This document shows, in pieces, positions 44,801-55,745 of a DNA stretch of 64,000 nucleotides. The notes beneath the pieces are model-generated. The model was not told where the DNA came from. It saw only the letters and a list, made by a program, of their open reading frames with translations, and did not search any database. Within the stretch, counting starts at the first letter, position 1. Every line of letters begins with the position of its first letter. Made by a program: the position numbers and the translations under genes. Origin of the DNA: Cryptomeria japonica (Eukaryota; Streptophyta; Pinopsida; Cupressales; Cupressaceae); the NCBI RefSeq assembly GCF_030272615.1, contig NC_081412.1:694218083-694282082 (forward strand), read 5' to 3'.

Positions 44801-45461
44801 CAACAATGTGGGAAAAATTATGGAAATATGGAATGAGCTGAGGAGAGATAAGGCCATTTTGACACCCATTTTTGACAGATGGAGGCCTAGGGAGCAAGAT
44901 CTAGAATTCATGTGTGTATCCTGTGATGAAGCAAGATCCAATCCTATTATCAAATCCACTTTTAATGTCGCTAAAGTCTTATTAAAATTGGCAGTAGAAG
45001 TGGATAATGTGGATAGAAAGGTTAATTTGTGTAAGAAGGAATACACTCATCAAGTTTTTGAGTTGCTCCCAGGAATTTTTGTAAATCTGGATCAGTTAAA
45101 AGATAAGCAAATATGGCTTAAGGAAATAGAAGCTAAATTGTCAGCAAGGGTTAAAGGCATCATTAATCTTGATGATACTTCTTTCTTTGTTGTGACAATA
45201 TAAGAAATAGAGAAAATTAAATCACATTATGGTTTTCTTACTTCAGAAGTCAACAAACTGAGAAATTCTTGGAAAAAGTTGACTAAGATTTAAGATGATG
45301 TGATTAATTTTTCATTGCCGACAGAAGAGATATATAGTGAGTGGGAAATTAAGTATGCCCCCCATGATCCGGAATAGTTGGAAAGCACCCTTGAGAAGAC
45401 AGAAGAGGTTGAAACCGAACAGCCTATTGAGCAGACTGCAGAGGCTGAAAAGAGCTTGTAA
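41823..45461 (+). pseudogene. LTR-borne ORF, 5' LTR copy (~1,212 codons, unknown function)
   Basis: A single frame runs from MAPKREFSGKVNYLERSV to EAEKSL and the TAA at 45459. There are ten in-frame stops but no frameshift. Many stops read as sense codons in the 3' LTR copy: TAG at 41895 is CAG there, at ~42087 TGG, at 43788 CAG, at ~45375 CAG. The N-terminal ~550 codons form a well-conserved globular region (VNGKTLVEI, FTLRAKGMYWALCQVLGE, LMIAQILNPSLAITFDYASF, FDKYFASKIRTL, VHNWGDIYLYPV). A Lys-rich linker (STSKGKRKIQDVIDIQDNPK) follows. The C-terminal half is acidic and helical with a likely coiled coil (EKEAKEKEALQIKLEIVLKA) and a Ser/Pro linker. I recognise no catalytic domain. It could be an accessory factor comparable in position to extra ORFs reported from Ogre elements, but those lie outside the LTR. 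Confidence 0.8.
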
Positions 45462-46400
45462 CTATTTTTTGCGGAAAACTTTTAACCTCTTAATTTTTGA
45501 AAAGAAATGATTGTAACAAACTCCCCTCGAAAGGTCCGAAGCTTTGTGCATCCATGTGGTTATAAATGGATACCAGGACTAGAGGAAAAGGGATCACAAA
45601 ATTTTGTAAGAAAACGCTGCAGAAATTTATCTGAGCTTTTCTAAGTTTAATGGAGAATCAGAATTTATTGTAATATTTCTTGAACTGAATATCAATATAC
45701 AAGCCATCGGTTTTGAGTAAAGCTTTGTGTTGTCTTCAAGTTCGTTCATAACTTTATTTACTGTTTTCATTCTGAATAATCTAGGCTTGTTCCGTTTGAA
45801 TGGAATTGCAAAGTAATTTTAGTATAAGTGCTTGTTAGCTTTTCTCTTTAAGAGGGAAATTAAATATGCGAGATCACTCATACCAATAATTTCTTTGGGA
45901 GGAACTTCGAATTTTGAGGACCATAGCTTAGTTTGGAATGCTTGAATTCTTGTATGTGTCAGGCATATATAAGGATTAATAGAAACCAAACCGACGAGAA
46001 ATATAAAGATGTGTTGTTTAAGGAGTTTTATTTGAGTTTAGATGACTCTGTGACCTTGGATAAGGCACTGGTATTAATGGAAGTTGTTTATTGCATGCTT
46101 TGTTGATCGAAATGCTGAAATTAAGTACAATTTCTATCCTTTGTTTTCAATTGATTTCAAGGTGAATAAATCCACTAGTTTTCTGGACTGGTTTGCTGTG
46201 GGTTTATGTTTGACAGTGTGAATTCAATTCACAAAGGTATACCCACCTGGGCTCCGAGGAAGCCCGAAGTGTAGAAGGTCTATCCAAACCTTGTCATATG
46301 TTGTCTTGAGAATTTCCTTATCTTTGATATCTCTTCTGCACCAAGCTTTAAACCATATTAATTTGAGGATGTTAAAGGGAATCAGATTTTGAAGACAACA
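45462..46400 (+). other. 3' part of C 5' LTR after the ORF
   Basis: No ORF is seen. It contains the second TATA-like site GGTTATAAATGG (45559-45570), conserved at 59908-59919, and AT-rich sequence with AATATCAATATAC, possibly a polyadenylation region. It ends GAAGACAACA. Confidence 0.5.
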
Positions 46401-46404
46401 AAAG

Positions 46405-46422
46405 TGGCGACTCTGTTGGGGA
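46405..46422 (+). promoter_or_regulatory. Primer-binding site of element C
   Basis: TGGCGACTCTGTTGGGGA begins four bases after the 5' LTR. It is nearly identical to the PBS of B. A tRNA-Arg-type primer is likely by analogy with Ogre/Tat elements. Confidence 0.8.
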
Positions 46423-46602
46423 GAGTTATAATAAAGATATAAATACTGATCTGTGTCAAGATTTGTAAGGAAATTTGTTGTGTTCGTGGGTAAGACTGTT
46501 TGTTTTCATTTTTCCCATAATTTTGTGGGTGGCAACTCTATTACTATTGAACCAGTCCTTGTGAGATACAAATTTTTTTTTTTTAAAAAGAAGACAAGCG
46601 AG

Positions 46603-48900
46603 ATGCAAGGAAACAAGAACATGAGATCATTCATGAAGAAACATCCTCGTGAAACCTTGCAAGAAGGTTTGCCAGAATAGTCACGAAGAGGCCAGAAGAG
46701 ATCTGTGTTGCATGAGCCATCAAATGCTGCGTGGGTGCAGAAAAGCAATAATACTGGTAAGATACCTAATCAACCTTTCTATGCAAATTCTAATTCATCT
46801 TTTAGAGATTCAGAGCATGATATCTTAGGTTTTCATTCTGGATTATTTGGAAATATTGATGATGCACCTATTTTAAATCAAGATCTATCTCATGCTAGTG
46901 TTTCTGCAAAAGATAGAACTAGTTCAAATGCAATTAGGCACTCAGTTCCTAGGACAATAGATGGGAACATTAGTCTAATTGACATAGATCAAATTAATGC
47001 ATCTGACTCTGAAGAAAACTTCCCTGATGAAGATAAGATGTCTCAAGAGATCGAGGATTTGAATAAAAGAGTCCATCATTTAATCTCCTTAAGAGCCCAA
47101 AAGGAGGCAAATAAGGAGAAGGAAGTAAAAGCCAAATTGATGGAAAGAGACAAGCTTCTTAGACAAATAGCTGATCTTGAAATGCTTGCTAAGGAAAAAG
47201 AAAAAAGCGATGAGGAAGGCCCTGTGATTAGAGAAATCCTAATCCCTAAAACTAGACAAGCTTGTAAGTCAGTAGCCCAGCCAATTAGAGAAGTGTTTAA
47301 TGACTCCCAGCTTCCTAAAGCTAATTTAGACAAAGGAAAATAGAAATGGGTAGAGGATGAAGTAGAATCTAAAACTGCAGAAGGGATTTCTCATAGGATT
47401 CTAGCACATGAGAGAGAGATGGAAAGGATGAGGAAAGAAAAGGAAGACCTCCAATTGGAACTGGAAAAGGCTGAGTTGGAAGCAGCGAATCAGGAAGTTA
47501 AAAGAAAGATTAATTATTTAAAGGCTCCCCCTATTACATTCCCATCGGAAGATCTTAGCAAGCCTAATCCCCAACACATTTCCATTCCTCAGGTCAATAC
47601 TCAACCTACAGTGCATGCTAATACTACCTCAGTAAGTCAAATACCCTCGAATAAACAGTACACCCAAGTACCTCAATCTCCAATCCCAAAAGCTAAAATG
47701 ACCATGGGAAGTAATAGTGCTATTGCCCCTTTTCAAAGAAGGCCAATTAATCTAGAACAATATAGGCAATTATTTTTTGATGGGATCCCAGGATATCCAA
47801 ATCATGTTCCTACTGAGCTGAGAGACAGACTCCATAAGTTTGCTAGGAACAATGCAATTAGTGCTAAGGAACATCTGAAATCTTTTGGGGATTTAATAAA
47901 TGATTATAAGATAGCAGATGAAGATGTTATTATGAAGTTGTTTGTTCAATCTTTGGTTGATGATGCAAGAGATTGGTATAGAGGTCTTCCAGTAAATAGC
48001 ATAGGTTCATGGGATGATTTTAAAAATTGTTTTCAAGAACAATATGGCGACAAGACTAATGTAAGTTTCATGCTGAATGAGTTCAATAATATTAGAAAAT
48101 CTGAAAATGAAATAGTCACTGATTTCAATGCCAGATTCTAGAAAGCTATGCACAGGTTGTATCAAGTGATGAAGCTAGATGATAACATGTGTCTTAACAC
48201 ATACTACAATGCATTTGATTCAAAAATGGCTTATATTTTGAGAGATAAAAATCCTCATAACTTGAGGGATGCTTTTAGAATTGCTATAAATGTAGAAAGC
48301 AATAGAAAAGCATCTAGAAAATTAGGAAGAAGGACAAATGGTAGATTATGGCATGAAACCAAATAGCAACCTAGCAAAGTTGCTAAAGAGGATGATAAAA
48401 TGGAGAAATTGGTTACTGCTATGAAAGATTTGACTGCCAAGATTAGCAAAAATGATAAGCCCCATTATAACTGGCAAGATAGACCTCCTAGATTACATAA
48501 TATGCCATATAATACAAATTGGAAGGATGGTAAACCCCAGATTGAGAAGCCCAAAATTTCCCAAAGTCAAGACACACCGGATCCTTTGAAGGGGAAAACT
48601 ATTCACAATATAGAAAATACTCCTTGGTGTATTGCTTGTGATGGACCACATTCTCCTCATCAGTGTGCAGTGGCTCAAGCTTTGGAAGAATCTATGAGAC
48701 CAGAAGCAGAGCCTGACATTAATATGTTTGAAATTGTTGTAGAAAGTGATGAGGAATCTATGCAAAGTGAATACAGTGATGTGTTGGATAGTGAAAGGTT
48801 AGTGCAAGGACAGTTAGCCTTAGGTTGGCATTCTACATTGAATGTGGTAACAATTGAAGATGAAGAAGTTCATCTTAGGAGGCCTAGTGAGGAAGAAGTT
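46603..48900 (+). pseudogene. gag: Element C gag region
   Basis: Codons ~150-350 hold a Glu/Lys-rich helical segment, probably coiled coil (MSQEIEDLNKRVHHLISLRA, ERMRKEKEDLQLELEKAELE). The gag domain is at ~47760-48330: GIPGYPNHVPTELRDRLHKF, LFVQSLVDDARDWYRGLP, SWDDFKNCFQEQYGD, FNNIRKSENEIVTDFNARF and DKNPHNLRDAFRIA. A short zinc knuckle CIACDGPHSPHQC (C-X2-C-X3-H-X4-C) is at ~48628-48666, one residue shorter than the canonical spacing. Stops at 46678, 47341, 48139 and 48364 break it. Confidence 0.88.
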
Positions 48901-49399
48901 AGAAATCTCACTAAGGCTGCAATTGCCAAAGCAAAACACAACTATAATCTGAGAAGCACCAAGAGAGATACTGATCAGGGTGAGCCAAGGTCTATGTTTG
49001 TAAAAGAAGTCATAAAAAAGGGGGGATCAAGCAATGCTTCTACTATTCCCAAGATCAGTCAAGGAAAAGATGAACCAGTTAAAGATTTACCTAAAGGCAT
49101 AGATGACAAAAATGTTGGTGATGCACCAAGAGCAGAGACAGTGAAAAAGGTAAGCCAATTCAAAATAGAAAAAGTTAAGGCTAATACTGAAAAATGTAAT
49201 AATTCTACATTTGATATGGCTCAAGCTTTAACTCAAATGAAAGTCACTATTCCATTAATAGAATTGCTAAAGATTAAAGAACATAAGGATGCAGCTTTGT
49301 CTTTATTCTCTAGTATATCTGATAGTGACACAGTATTACCCATTGGTTTGGCTAAAGTCGGAAAGGATCAAGAGCTCCAAACCCCAGAAGTCTATGTTG

Positions 49400-49860
49400 G
49401 AACCACCATCACTCAGGAGCCTTCTCAGGTAGATCCCTTTTATGTTACTTTGTCAGTCAATAACCGGTTGATTAAAAACTGCATGATAGACTCAGGGGCT
49501 GCTGCTAATGTAATGCCCTATGGTGTTATGAAAGAATTAGGGTTATCAGTAACCACTGTGTATGGGAAATGTTATGCCATGGATAATAGAGAAGTTCCTG
49601 TGATAGGTACAATGAGAGATGTAGAAGTAAAAATAGCAGCATTTCCTGAAGCCACTTACAAAATGGATGTTATTGTTACTGATACTAAATCCCATTATGG
49701 TATGTTACTGTCTAGACAGTGGGCTGCAGCAGTAGGGGTAAATGTCCAACTAGACTTATCTTATGCTACTATCCCTATTAGTGGCAACCAAGTCAAACTA
49801 TACAAAGAGCCGCGAGCTCCTAAAGTAATTGAAAATGTGGACCCTAGTATGCTTAATTGT
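49400..49860 (+). pseudogene. pro: Element C aspartic protease domain
   Basis: The domain is intact in itself: FYVTLSVNNRLIKNCMIDSG with catalytic Asp at 49489, AAANVMPYGVMKELGL, the flap-like region YGKCYAMDNREVPVIGTMRD, and a C-terminal YGMLLSRQWAAAVGVNVQLD. It follows a long charged linker after the zinc knuckle. It would cleave the gag-pol polyprotein. Confidence 0.85.
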
Positions 49861-49949
49861 ATGATTGATGTAGATTTAGGTAACTTCAGACTTCAACCAA
49901 TCTCACCTCAATTGAAGAATACTGACCCAATTGTAGTCGAGTTACAAGC

Positions 49950-50360
49950 ACAGCAGTATGGGTTATGGCAGATGTATTTTGATGGAGCTTGCTCCAAAGA
50001 AGGATCTGGAGCAGGTGTTCTTTTTGTGTCCCCGTCAGGTATAACTTTTAAATACTCATTCTTATTGGCATTCTAGTGCACAAATAATACTGCAGAGTAT
50101 GAAGCCCTGTTATTAGGACTTGAGGTTGCAAAAAAGCATGGGATTCAACTGTTGAAAGTAATGGGGGATTCAGAGCTAGTTGTCTCTCAGGTGAGATCTA
50201 AATATGCATCCAAGAATGATAGATTGAAGCAATATAAGCATGCTGTTTGGGATGTCATTGAGCATTTTGATGCATTTTCTATTAATTGGATAGAGTGAAC
50301 CAAAAATATTATGGCAGATTTCCTAGCTAATGTTGCTCTGAAAAATGATGATGCAACACT
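49950..50360 (+). pseudogene. Element C archaeal-type RNase H placed between protease and RT
   Basis: LWQMYFDGACSKEGSGAGVL carries the first catalytic Asp (codon 49981). NTAEYEALLLGLEVAKKHG has the Glu at 50095, VMGDSELVVSQV the second Asp at 50167, and NIMADFLANVAL the last Asp at 50317. All four acidic residues are kept. This is the FDGA-type RNase H seen as the second RNase H of plant Tat elements, which in the layouts I know best lies after RT. Stops at 50074 and 50296 interrupt this copy. Confidence 0.82.
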
Positions 50361-50689
50361 AATCGGTATTTCCACTGTGGAAATAAAATCCAGGCCTGCT
50401 ATCCCTGATAATGTGTACAATTGGCAAGTTTTTGCTGATGATGATTACATTCTTAGGTTTATCCAATGTGTTGATGATTATGATGGACAAAAGATTGATT
50501 GCAATGCATTGGTGGAAGTGGTAGATAATAGAGAGACAGTGTTTGGAAATGATGTTGTCCAGTTGGAGACCAATGAGATACCTAAAGGGTTGGTGGAGCT
50601 GGAGGGCATGTTTAGTTATAATGATAGTCATTTACACCAGCAATCTACCACCAAGTTAGAAGAGTTGGAGGAGGTAAACCTGGGGACAG

Positions 50690-52257
50690 AATCATTTCCT
50701 AAGCTGGTATATATCGGAAAGAAATTACCCCCTCATGTTAGGACTAACCTTATCATTTTATTGAAAAGGTATAAGCATGTCTTTGCTTGGTCTTACAAAG
50801 ACCTAAAGGCGTATAGACAAGATCTTTTTCAGCATGAAGTTCCTTTACTTCTAGATGCTAAGCCTTTCAGACAGAAACAGAGACCTATCAACCCCTTATT
50901 AGAAACTAAAATGCAACAAGAATTGACCAAATTGAGAGAAGGGGGGATTATCAAACCAATAAGGCATTCTTCATGGGTCTCCAATTTGGTCCTAGTAAGG
51001 AAGAAGAATGGAGTCATCAGATTGTGTGTAGATTTTAGGAATCTGAATGTTGCTTCCCTAAAGGATAATTACTCATCTCCAAATATGGAAGCAATGCTAC
51101 AAAGAGTGATAGGTTGTGATCTTTTATCCATGATGGATGGTTTCTCAGGATACAATCAAGTGTTGGTAAAGGAGTCTGAATAGTTTAAAATAGCTTTCAC
51201 TACTCCATGGGGAACCTATGTATATGTGAGAATGCCATTCGGATTAAAAAATGTAGGAGCTACATTTCAGAGAGCTATGGATGTGGCTTTTAAAGAATTC
51301 ATAAATATTATTATGGTGGTTTACCAAGATGATCTAACTTGTTTCTCAAAGAAAGTTGATGATCATTGTGGACATCTAGAGAAGGTGTTTGATAAAGCCC
51401 TGGAGTTTGGTGTGTCATTGAATCCCAAGAAATGTCATTTTGGGGTCACTGAAGGAAAGTTATTGGGACACATAGTTTCCAAGGAATGGGTAAGAATAGA
51501 CCTTGAGAGAATTGAAGCAATCAATAAGGTGTCTGAACCTAAAAATGTGAAAGGTATCCAATCCTTTTTAGGAAAAGTAAATTTTGTTAGGAGATTCATT
51601 GCAAACTTCGCAGAGATAGTGAAGCCTATTGTCAAATTGCTTAAGAAGGACACAAAGTTTCATTGGGATCAAGAAGCTTCAAAAGCTTTTGATGAGATTA
51701 AGAAGGCAATCCAAGAGGCACCAGTGTTGAAATCCCCTGATTATAGTAAGCCTTTTTCTTTGTTTTCTTTTGCTTCATATCACACGGTGGCTGCAGTACT
51801 ATTACAAAAGGATAATGAAGGATATGAACATCCTATAGCCTTCTACAGTAAATCTTTGCAAGCAGCAGAACTAAAATATGAAACCATGGAGAAACAAGCT
51901 TATGCCCTAGTTAAGGCTGTTAAGGCTTTTAGGCCATATTTAGTTAATGCAAACATTATTGCCTATGTCCCACACGCTGCAGTTAAAGATATTTTGTCTC
52001 AGTCTGAGGTTACTGGGAAGAGATGTAGATGGATTAATAGAATTCAGGAGTTCAACTTGGAGATAAAGATCACTAAATTGGTGAGAGGTTTAGGCTTGGG
52101 TAAGCTCATGACTGAGTCAAATCTCATGAATGTAGAAATACACAATGTTGAGGTTAGAGATATTTTGGTCACTAGTATTGAGAGGCAACCCTGGTACACA
52201 GAGATAATCCAAGTATTGAGAGGTGACATATTCCTAGAAGAAATGACATACAATTAG
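50690..52257 (+). pseudogene. RT: Element C reverse transcriptase and degenerate RNase H
   Basis: RT motifs are in order: HEVPLLLDAKPFRQKQRPIN, LREGGIIKPIRHSSWVSNLV, VRKKNGVIRLCVDFRNLN, LLSMMDGFSGYNQV, stop at 51181, FTTPWGTYVYVRMPFGLKN, and VVYQDDLTCFSK with the YQDD box at 51322-51333. The RNase H after RT (FSFASYHTVAAVLLQKD, HPIAFYSKSLQAAELKYETM) lacks the Asp expected at its first catalytic position and the later Asp. It is therefore a connection-like domain, as in dual-RNase H Tat elements. The frame ends at a TAG (52255). Confidence 0.9.
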
Positions 52258-53426
52258 AAAAGAACTTTGAAACTCAGGTCTCAAAAATATGTGCTCATTC
52301 AAGGTGATCTTTTTTGGAGAAAAAGAGATGGAGAGTTACTAATGTGTTTGGATGAATTTCAAGCTAAACAGGTGTTGATAGAAATGCATGATGGAGTGTG
52401 TGGAGGTCACTATTCTGCTAAGACTACTGCTGGTAAGATAATACAGGTTGGGTATTATTGGCCCACTTTATGTAAAGATACCCATGCATATGTTCAAAGA
52501 TGTGATCCATGTCAAAGATTCTCCTCCAAGCTTAAGTATGAAGGAGCCTTACCCCTAAATCCAGTCTCAGTAGAAGCTCCTTTTGTCCAGTGGGGCATTG
52601 AATTTATTGGAGAAATTGTTGAGAAGTCAGGGAGAGGCCATGGATGGATCATAGTGGCCACTGATTATTTCACCAAATGGATAGCTACTAGTAAAATTGT
52701 CATTGATTTCTTGATGGATAATATTGTGACTAGATTTGGAACACCTGCAAAATTGGTAATGGATAATGCTATGTGTTTCAGATCAGAAGAATTTGTAGGT
52801 TTTTGCAGTAGTCACGGTATACTTATGTCATACTCATCACCTTATCACCCTTAGGGGAATGGACAAGCAGAATCTAGCAACAAAATCATGTTGAATATCA
52901 TCAAGAAAATCCTAGAGGAGAATAAAAGATCTTGGGATCAAAAGTTGAAGTTAGCTCTGTGGGCAGATAGAATAACAGTTAAAAAATTCATTGGAATGTC
53001 ACCTTTTGAGTTGGTTTATGGTACCCAAGCCAGGCTGCCGGTAAATAACCTACTTCTAGTGTATAAGTTTTTGCAGAATGAGGACATGGAGGTATCTGCA
53101 CCAATGGAAAACCGAATGATCCAAACTGTAGAAATGGAGGAGCTTAGGACTTCTGTCCATAAGAAAAATCAGAAGATCCAGTTGCAGTCAAGGTATCTTT
53201 TGATAAAAGGACATCACTAAGGAAGTTTCAAATTGATGACATGGTTCTTCAGTGGAATACAAAAGGACAGGATAAAGGAAAGCATAAAAAATTTGAATCA
53301 CTATGGATTGGCCCTTTTGTGGTCTATGACTTAAATGGTAAGGATTCATATTTCTTAAAAAATATGGATGATGAGATGCAGGAATTTCCAGTGCATGGAC
53401 AATTCCTGAAGCATTATTTCTCTTAA
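52258..53426 (+). pseudogene. int: Element C integrase, with first catalytic Asp replaced by Glu
   Basis: A zinc finger of HHCC type is visible (EMHDGVCGGHYSAKTTAGKI, GYYWPTLCKDTHAYVQRCDP). The core reads WGIEFIGEIVEKSG, where GAA at 52600 replaces the usual Asp, then KLVMDNAMCF with Asp at 52762 and GNGQAESSNK with Glu at 52870. A TAG at 52852 sits in YHP*GNGQ. The C-terminal part after a frameshift near 53190 carries FQIDDMVLQW, LWIGPFVVYDLNGKD and FPVHGQFLKHYFS, a GPF-type tail ending at 53426. Confidence 0.88.
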
Positions 53427-53545
53427 TGTCCATGCATGGTAGGTCCTTTGTTTGTACATATTTTGTTTTCTTTCCTGCTTTTCTAGTTTTAGTCTATGTT
53501 TGGTCTGTTTCTCTAGAGTGTCTGATTTTTCTTGTGTTGATCTCG

Positions 53546-53572
53546 CAATCAACCATCCCCAATCAGAGCCGC
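53546..53572 (+). promoter_or_regulatory. 3'-LTR-proximal conserved motif of element C
   Basis: CAATCAACCATCCC then CAATCAGAGCCGC ends directly at the TGTTATCACTG start of the 3' LTR. It matches the motif of B at 22101-22131. It is not purine-rich, and no polypurine tract is visible in the preceding 100 bp. Confidence 0.7.
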
Positions 53573-54169
53573 TGTTATCACTGATTAAAATTGGGTTTTT
53601 CTTTTCCCATAATTGGCTATAGTTTGTTGAAATTTTCGAATAGGGTGTAGTTCCAAGTGCTTCAGTTTTGTTTTAGACCTTAAGGGTTTAAGGGTTTTTG
53701 ATTTTAGATCTTATCTTATTTTCTTTAAACCCTCTGGTTTCTAATCTGTCATTACTTTATTCACTTAAGTAATGGGTCGCGGGGTCGTAGGATGTGTTCC
53801 CCCTTGTTGTTTTCCTAGGCAGATTATGTTGATTAAATCGAAAAATTTATGCCTTGTGTATTTTTCTTCTAAAGTTGTCGAGCCCGGTAACCAGTGTGCA
53901 TCTCGCGGATTAATTCACGGCTCGCGCTATTTCGCTAGGTGAAGTTGCACATAGTTTAAAACCCGCGAAGTTGCAAAAACCACATGGCATGCCACATAGA
54001 TAGTCTAGCTGGTTGTTGAAAGCGAGTAAAATGGCGGCACATGGCACAGGCCACAACAGTCAGTGGGTCAGGATTAAAAGCTGAAAGGTGGGCCCCAGAG
54101 GTGAGTCAGGTTGCAGATGGAGATGACCTGGCAGGTACAACTATTAACAATTTATTAAAGCCCTGTGTT

Positions 54170-55525
54170 TTCCTATTGACAAATGACGTGGTGACAAATC
54201 AGCTCTGACAGTGACTGGGTGCTAGGTGTTTGTGACAAGTCAGCGGGCCCACCATTCCTGAGAGCCTTTTCAAAGGATTAAGTGCCGATCAACTTCAGAG
54301 ATGATCCAACGGTCCATGCTATTTCGCAAGGGTAAAGTGCTCACTCTTTATGCCTGTGAAATAGGGAGAATGAACAAGAACCGTCCACATGTCATGATGA
54401 TGACCTAGACTATAAGGCTGTTGAGACGAAAGTGGGGCCCCCATGGTTTCCTTCTAGTGAATGATAGAGTGACAAGTCAGCTCCGACAGTGACTGGGTGC
54501 CAGGTGTTTGTGACAAGTCAGAGGGCCCACCATTCCTGAGAGCCTTTTCAGTGGATTAAGTGCCAATCAACTTCAGAGATGATCCAACGATCCGTGCTAT
54601 TTTGCAAGGATAAAGTGCTCACTCTTTATGCCCACGAAATAGCGAGAATGAACAAGAACCATCCATGTGTCATGATGATGACCTAGACTATAGGGCTATT
54701 GAGACGAAAGTGGGGCCCCCATGGTTTCCTTCTGGTGAATGACAGAGTGACAAGTCAGCTCAGAGAGTGACTGGGTGCCAGGTGTTCGTGACAAATCAGT
54801 GGGCCCACCATTCCTGAGAGCCTTTTCAAAGGATTAAGTGCCGATCAACTTCAAAGATGATCCAATGGTCCATGCTATTTCGCAAGGGTAAAGTGCTCAC
54901 TCTTTATGCCCATGAAATAGCGAGAATGAACAAGAACCGTCCATGTGTCATGATGATGACCTGGACTATAGGGCTGTTGAGATGAAAGTGGGGCCCCCGT
55001 GGTTTCCTTCTAGCGAATGACAGAGTGACAAGTCACCTCTGACAGTGACTGGGTTCCAGGTGCTCGTGACAAGTCAGCGGGCCCACCATTCTTGAGAGCC
55101 TTTTCAAAGGATTAAGTGTCGATCAACTTCAGAGATGATCCAATGGTCTGCGCTATTTCGCAAGGGTAAAGTGCTCACTCTTTATGCCCGTGAAATAGCG
55201 AGAATGAACAAGAACCATCCACGTGTCATGATGATGACCTAGACTATAGGGCTGTTGAGATGAAAGTGGGGCCCCCGTGGTTTCCTTCTGGCGAATGACA
55301 GAGTGACAAGTCAGCTCCGACAGTGACTGGGTGCTAGGTATTCATGACAAGTCAGCGGGCCCACCATTCCTGAGAGCCTTTTCAAAGGATTAAGTGTCGA
55401 TCAACTTCAGAGATGATCCAACGGTCCGCACTATTTTGCAAGGGTAAAGTGCTCACTCTTTATGCCCAAGAAATAGCGAGAATGAACAAGAATCGTCCAC
55501 GTGTCATGATGATGACCTGGACTAG
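54170..55525 (+). repeat. 278-bp tandem array in C 3' LTR (five unit starts)
   Basis: GACTGGGT recurs at 54213, 54491, 54769, 55047 and 55325, again exactly 278 bp apart. Each unit has the CGCTATTTCGC/GCGAAATAGCG-type hairpin, with sporadic substitutions. Confidence 0.93.
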
Positions 55526-55745
55526 AGAAGACCTGGACTAGAGAAGAAAGTGTGGGCCCACCAAGGTGGAAACGTCGGTATAAAAAAGAGACACACAGCC
55601 AGTATCAAGTAGAATGCAAAGAGAATTTCAAGGCCAATGATTTGATGCCACGTGGTATTATGTAGCCAATAAAAAGCGGGACCCAGAAAAGGGCCAAAAC
55701 TGTCAATTAATCTAATGTTCGATCAAGTTTCTTTTGATCGAATAG

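Larger units (their letters stand above)
39514..46400 (+). repeat. 5' LTR of element C (6,887 bp)
   Basis: It is collinear with the 3' LTR apart from one 278-bp repeat unit and small indels. Layout: ~600 bp start region, tandem array, TATA-like site at 41226, leader, LTR ORF (41823-45461), then ~940 bp to the end with a second TATA-like site at 45561. Similar LTR lengths are known among Ogre elements, but a 1.2-kaa ORF within one is not something I can match. Confidence 0.93.
46603..53426 (+). pseudogene. gag-pol: Element C gag-pol polyprotein, single frame with nine nonsense codons
   Basis: From ATG 46603 (MQGNKNMRSF) to ~53190 every recognisable domain is in the same frame, so gag and pol were one ORF of about 2,200 codons. 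Stops: TAG at 46678, 47341, 48139, 48364, 50074, 51181, 52255 and 52852, and TGA at 50296. Several sit where Gln is expected, for example YHP*GNGQAE and SE*FKIAFTT. One indel near 53170-53200 shifts the integrase tail into another frame. Domain order is gag, knuckle, protease, archaeal-type RNase H, RT, degenerate RNase H, integrase. An upstream in-frame ATG at 46453 lies in leader sequence with a T-run and is less likely to be the start. Confidence 0.9.

Noticed and set aside
46603-53220. TAG recoding or programmed readthrough to explain the single-frame gag-pol
   Set aside because: There are nine stops scattered through catalytic domains, a frameshift near 53190, and LTR comparisons showing CAG or TGG as the alternative state. 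Decay is simpler.
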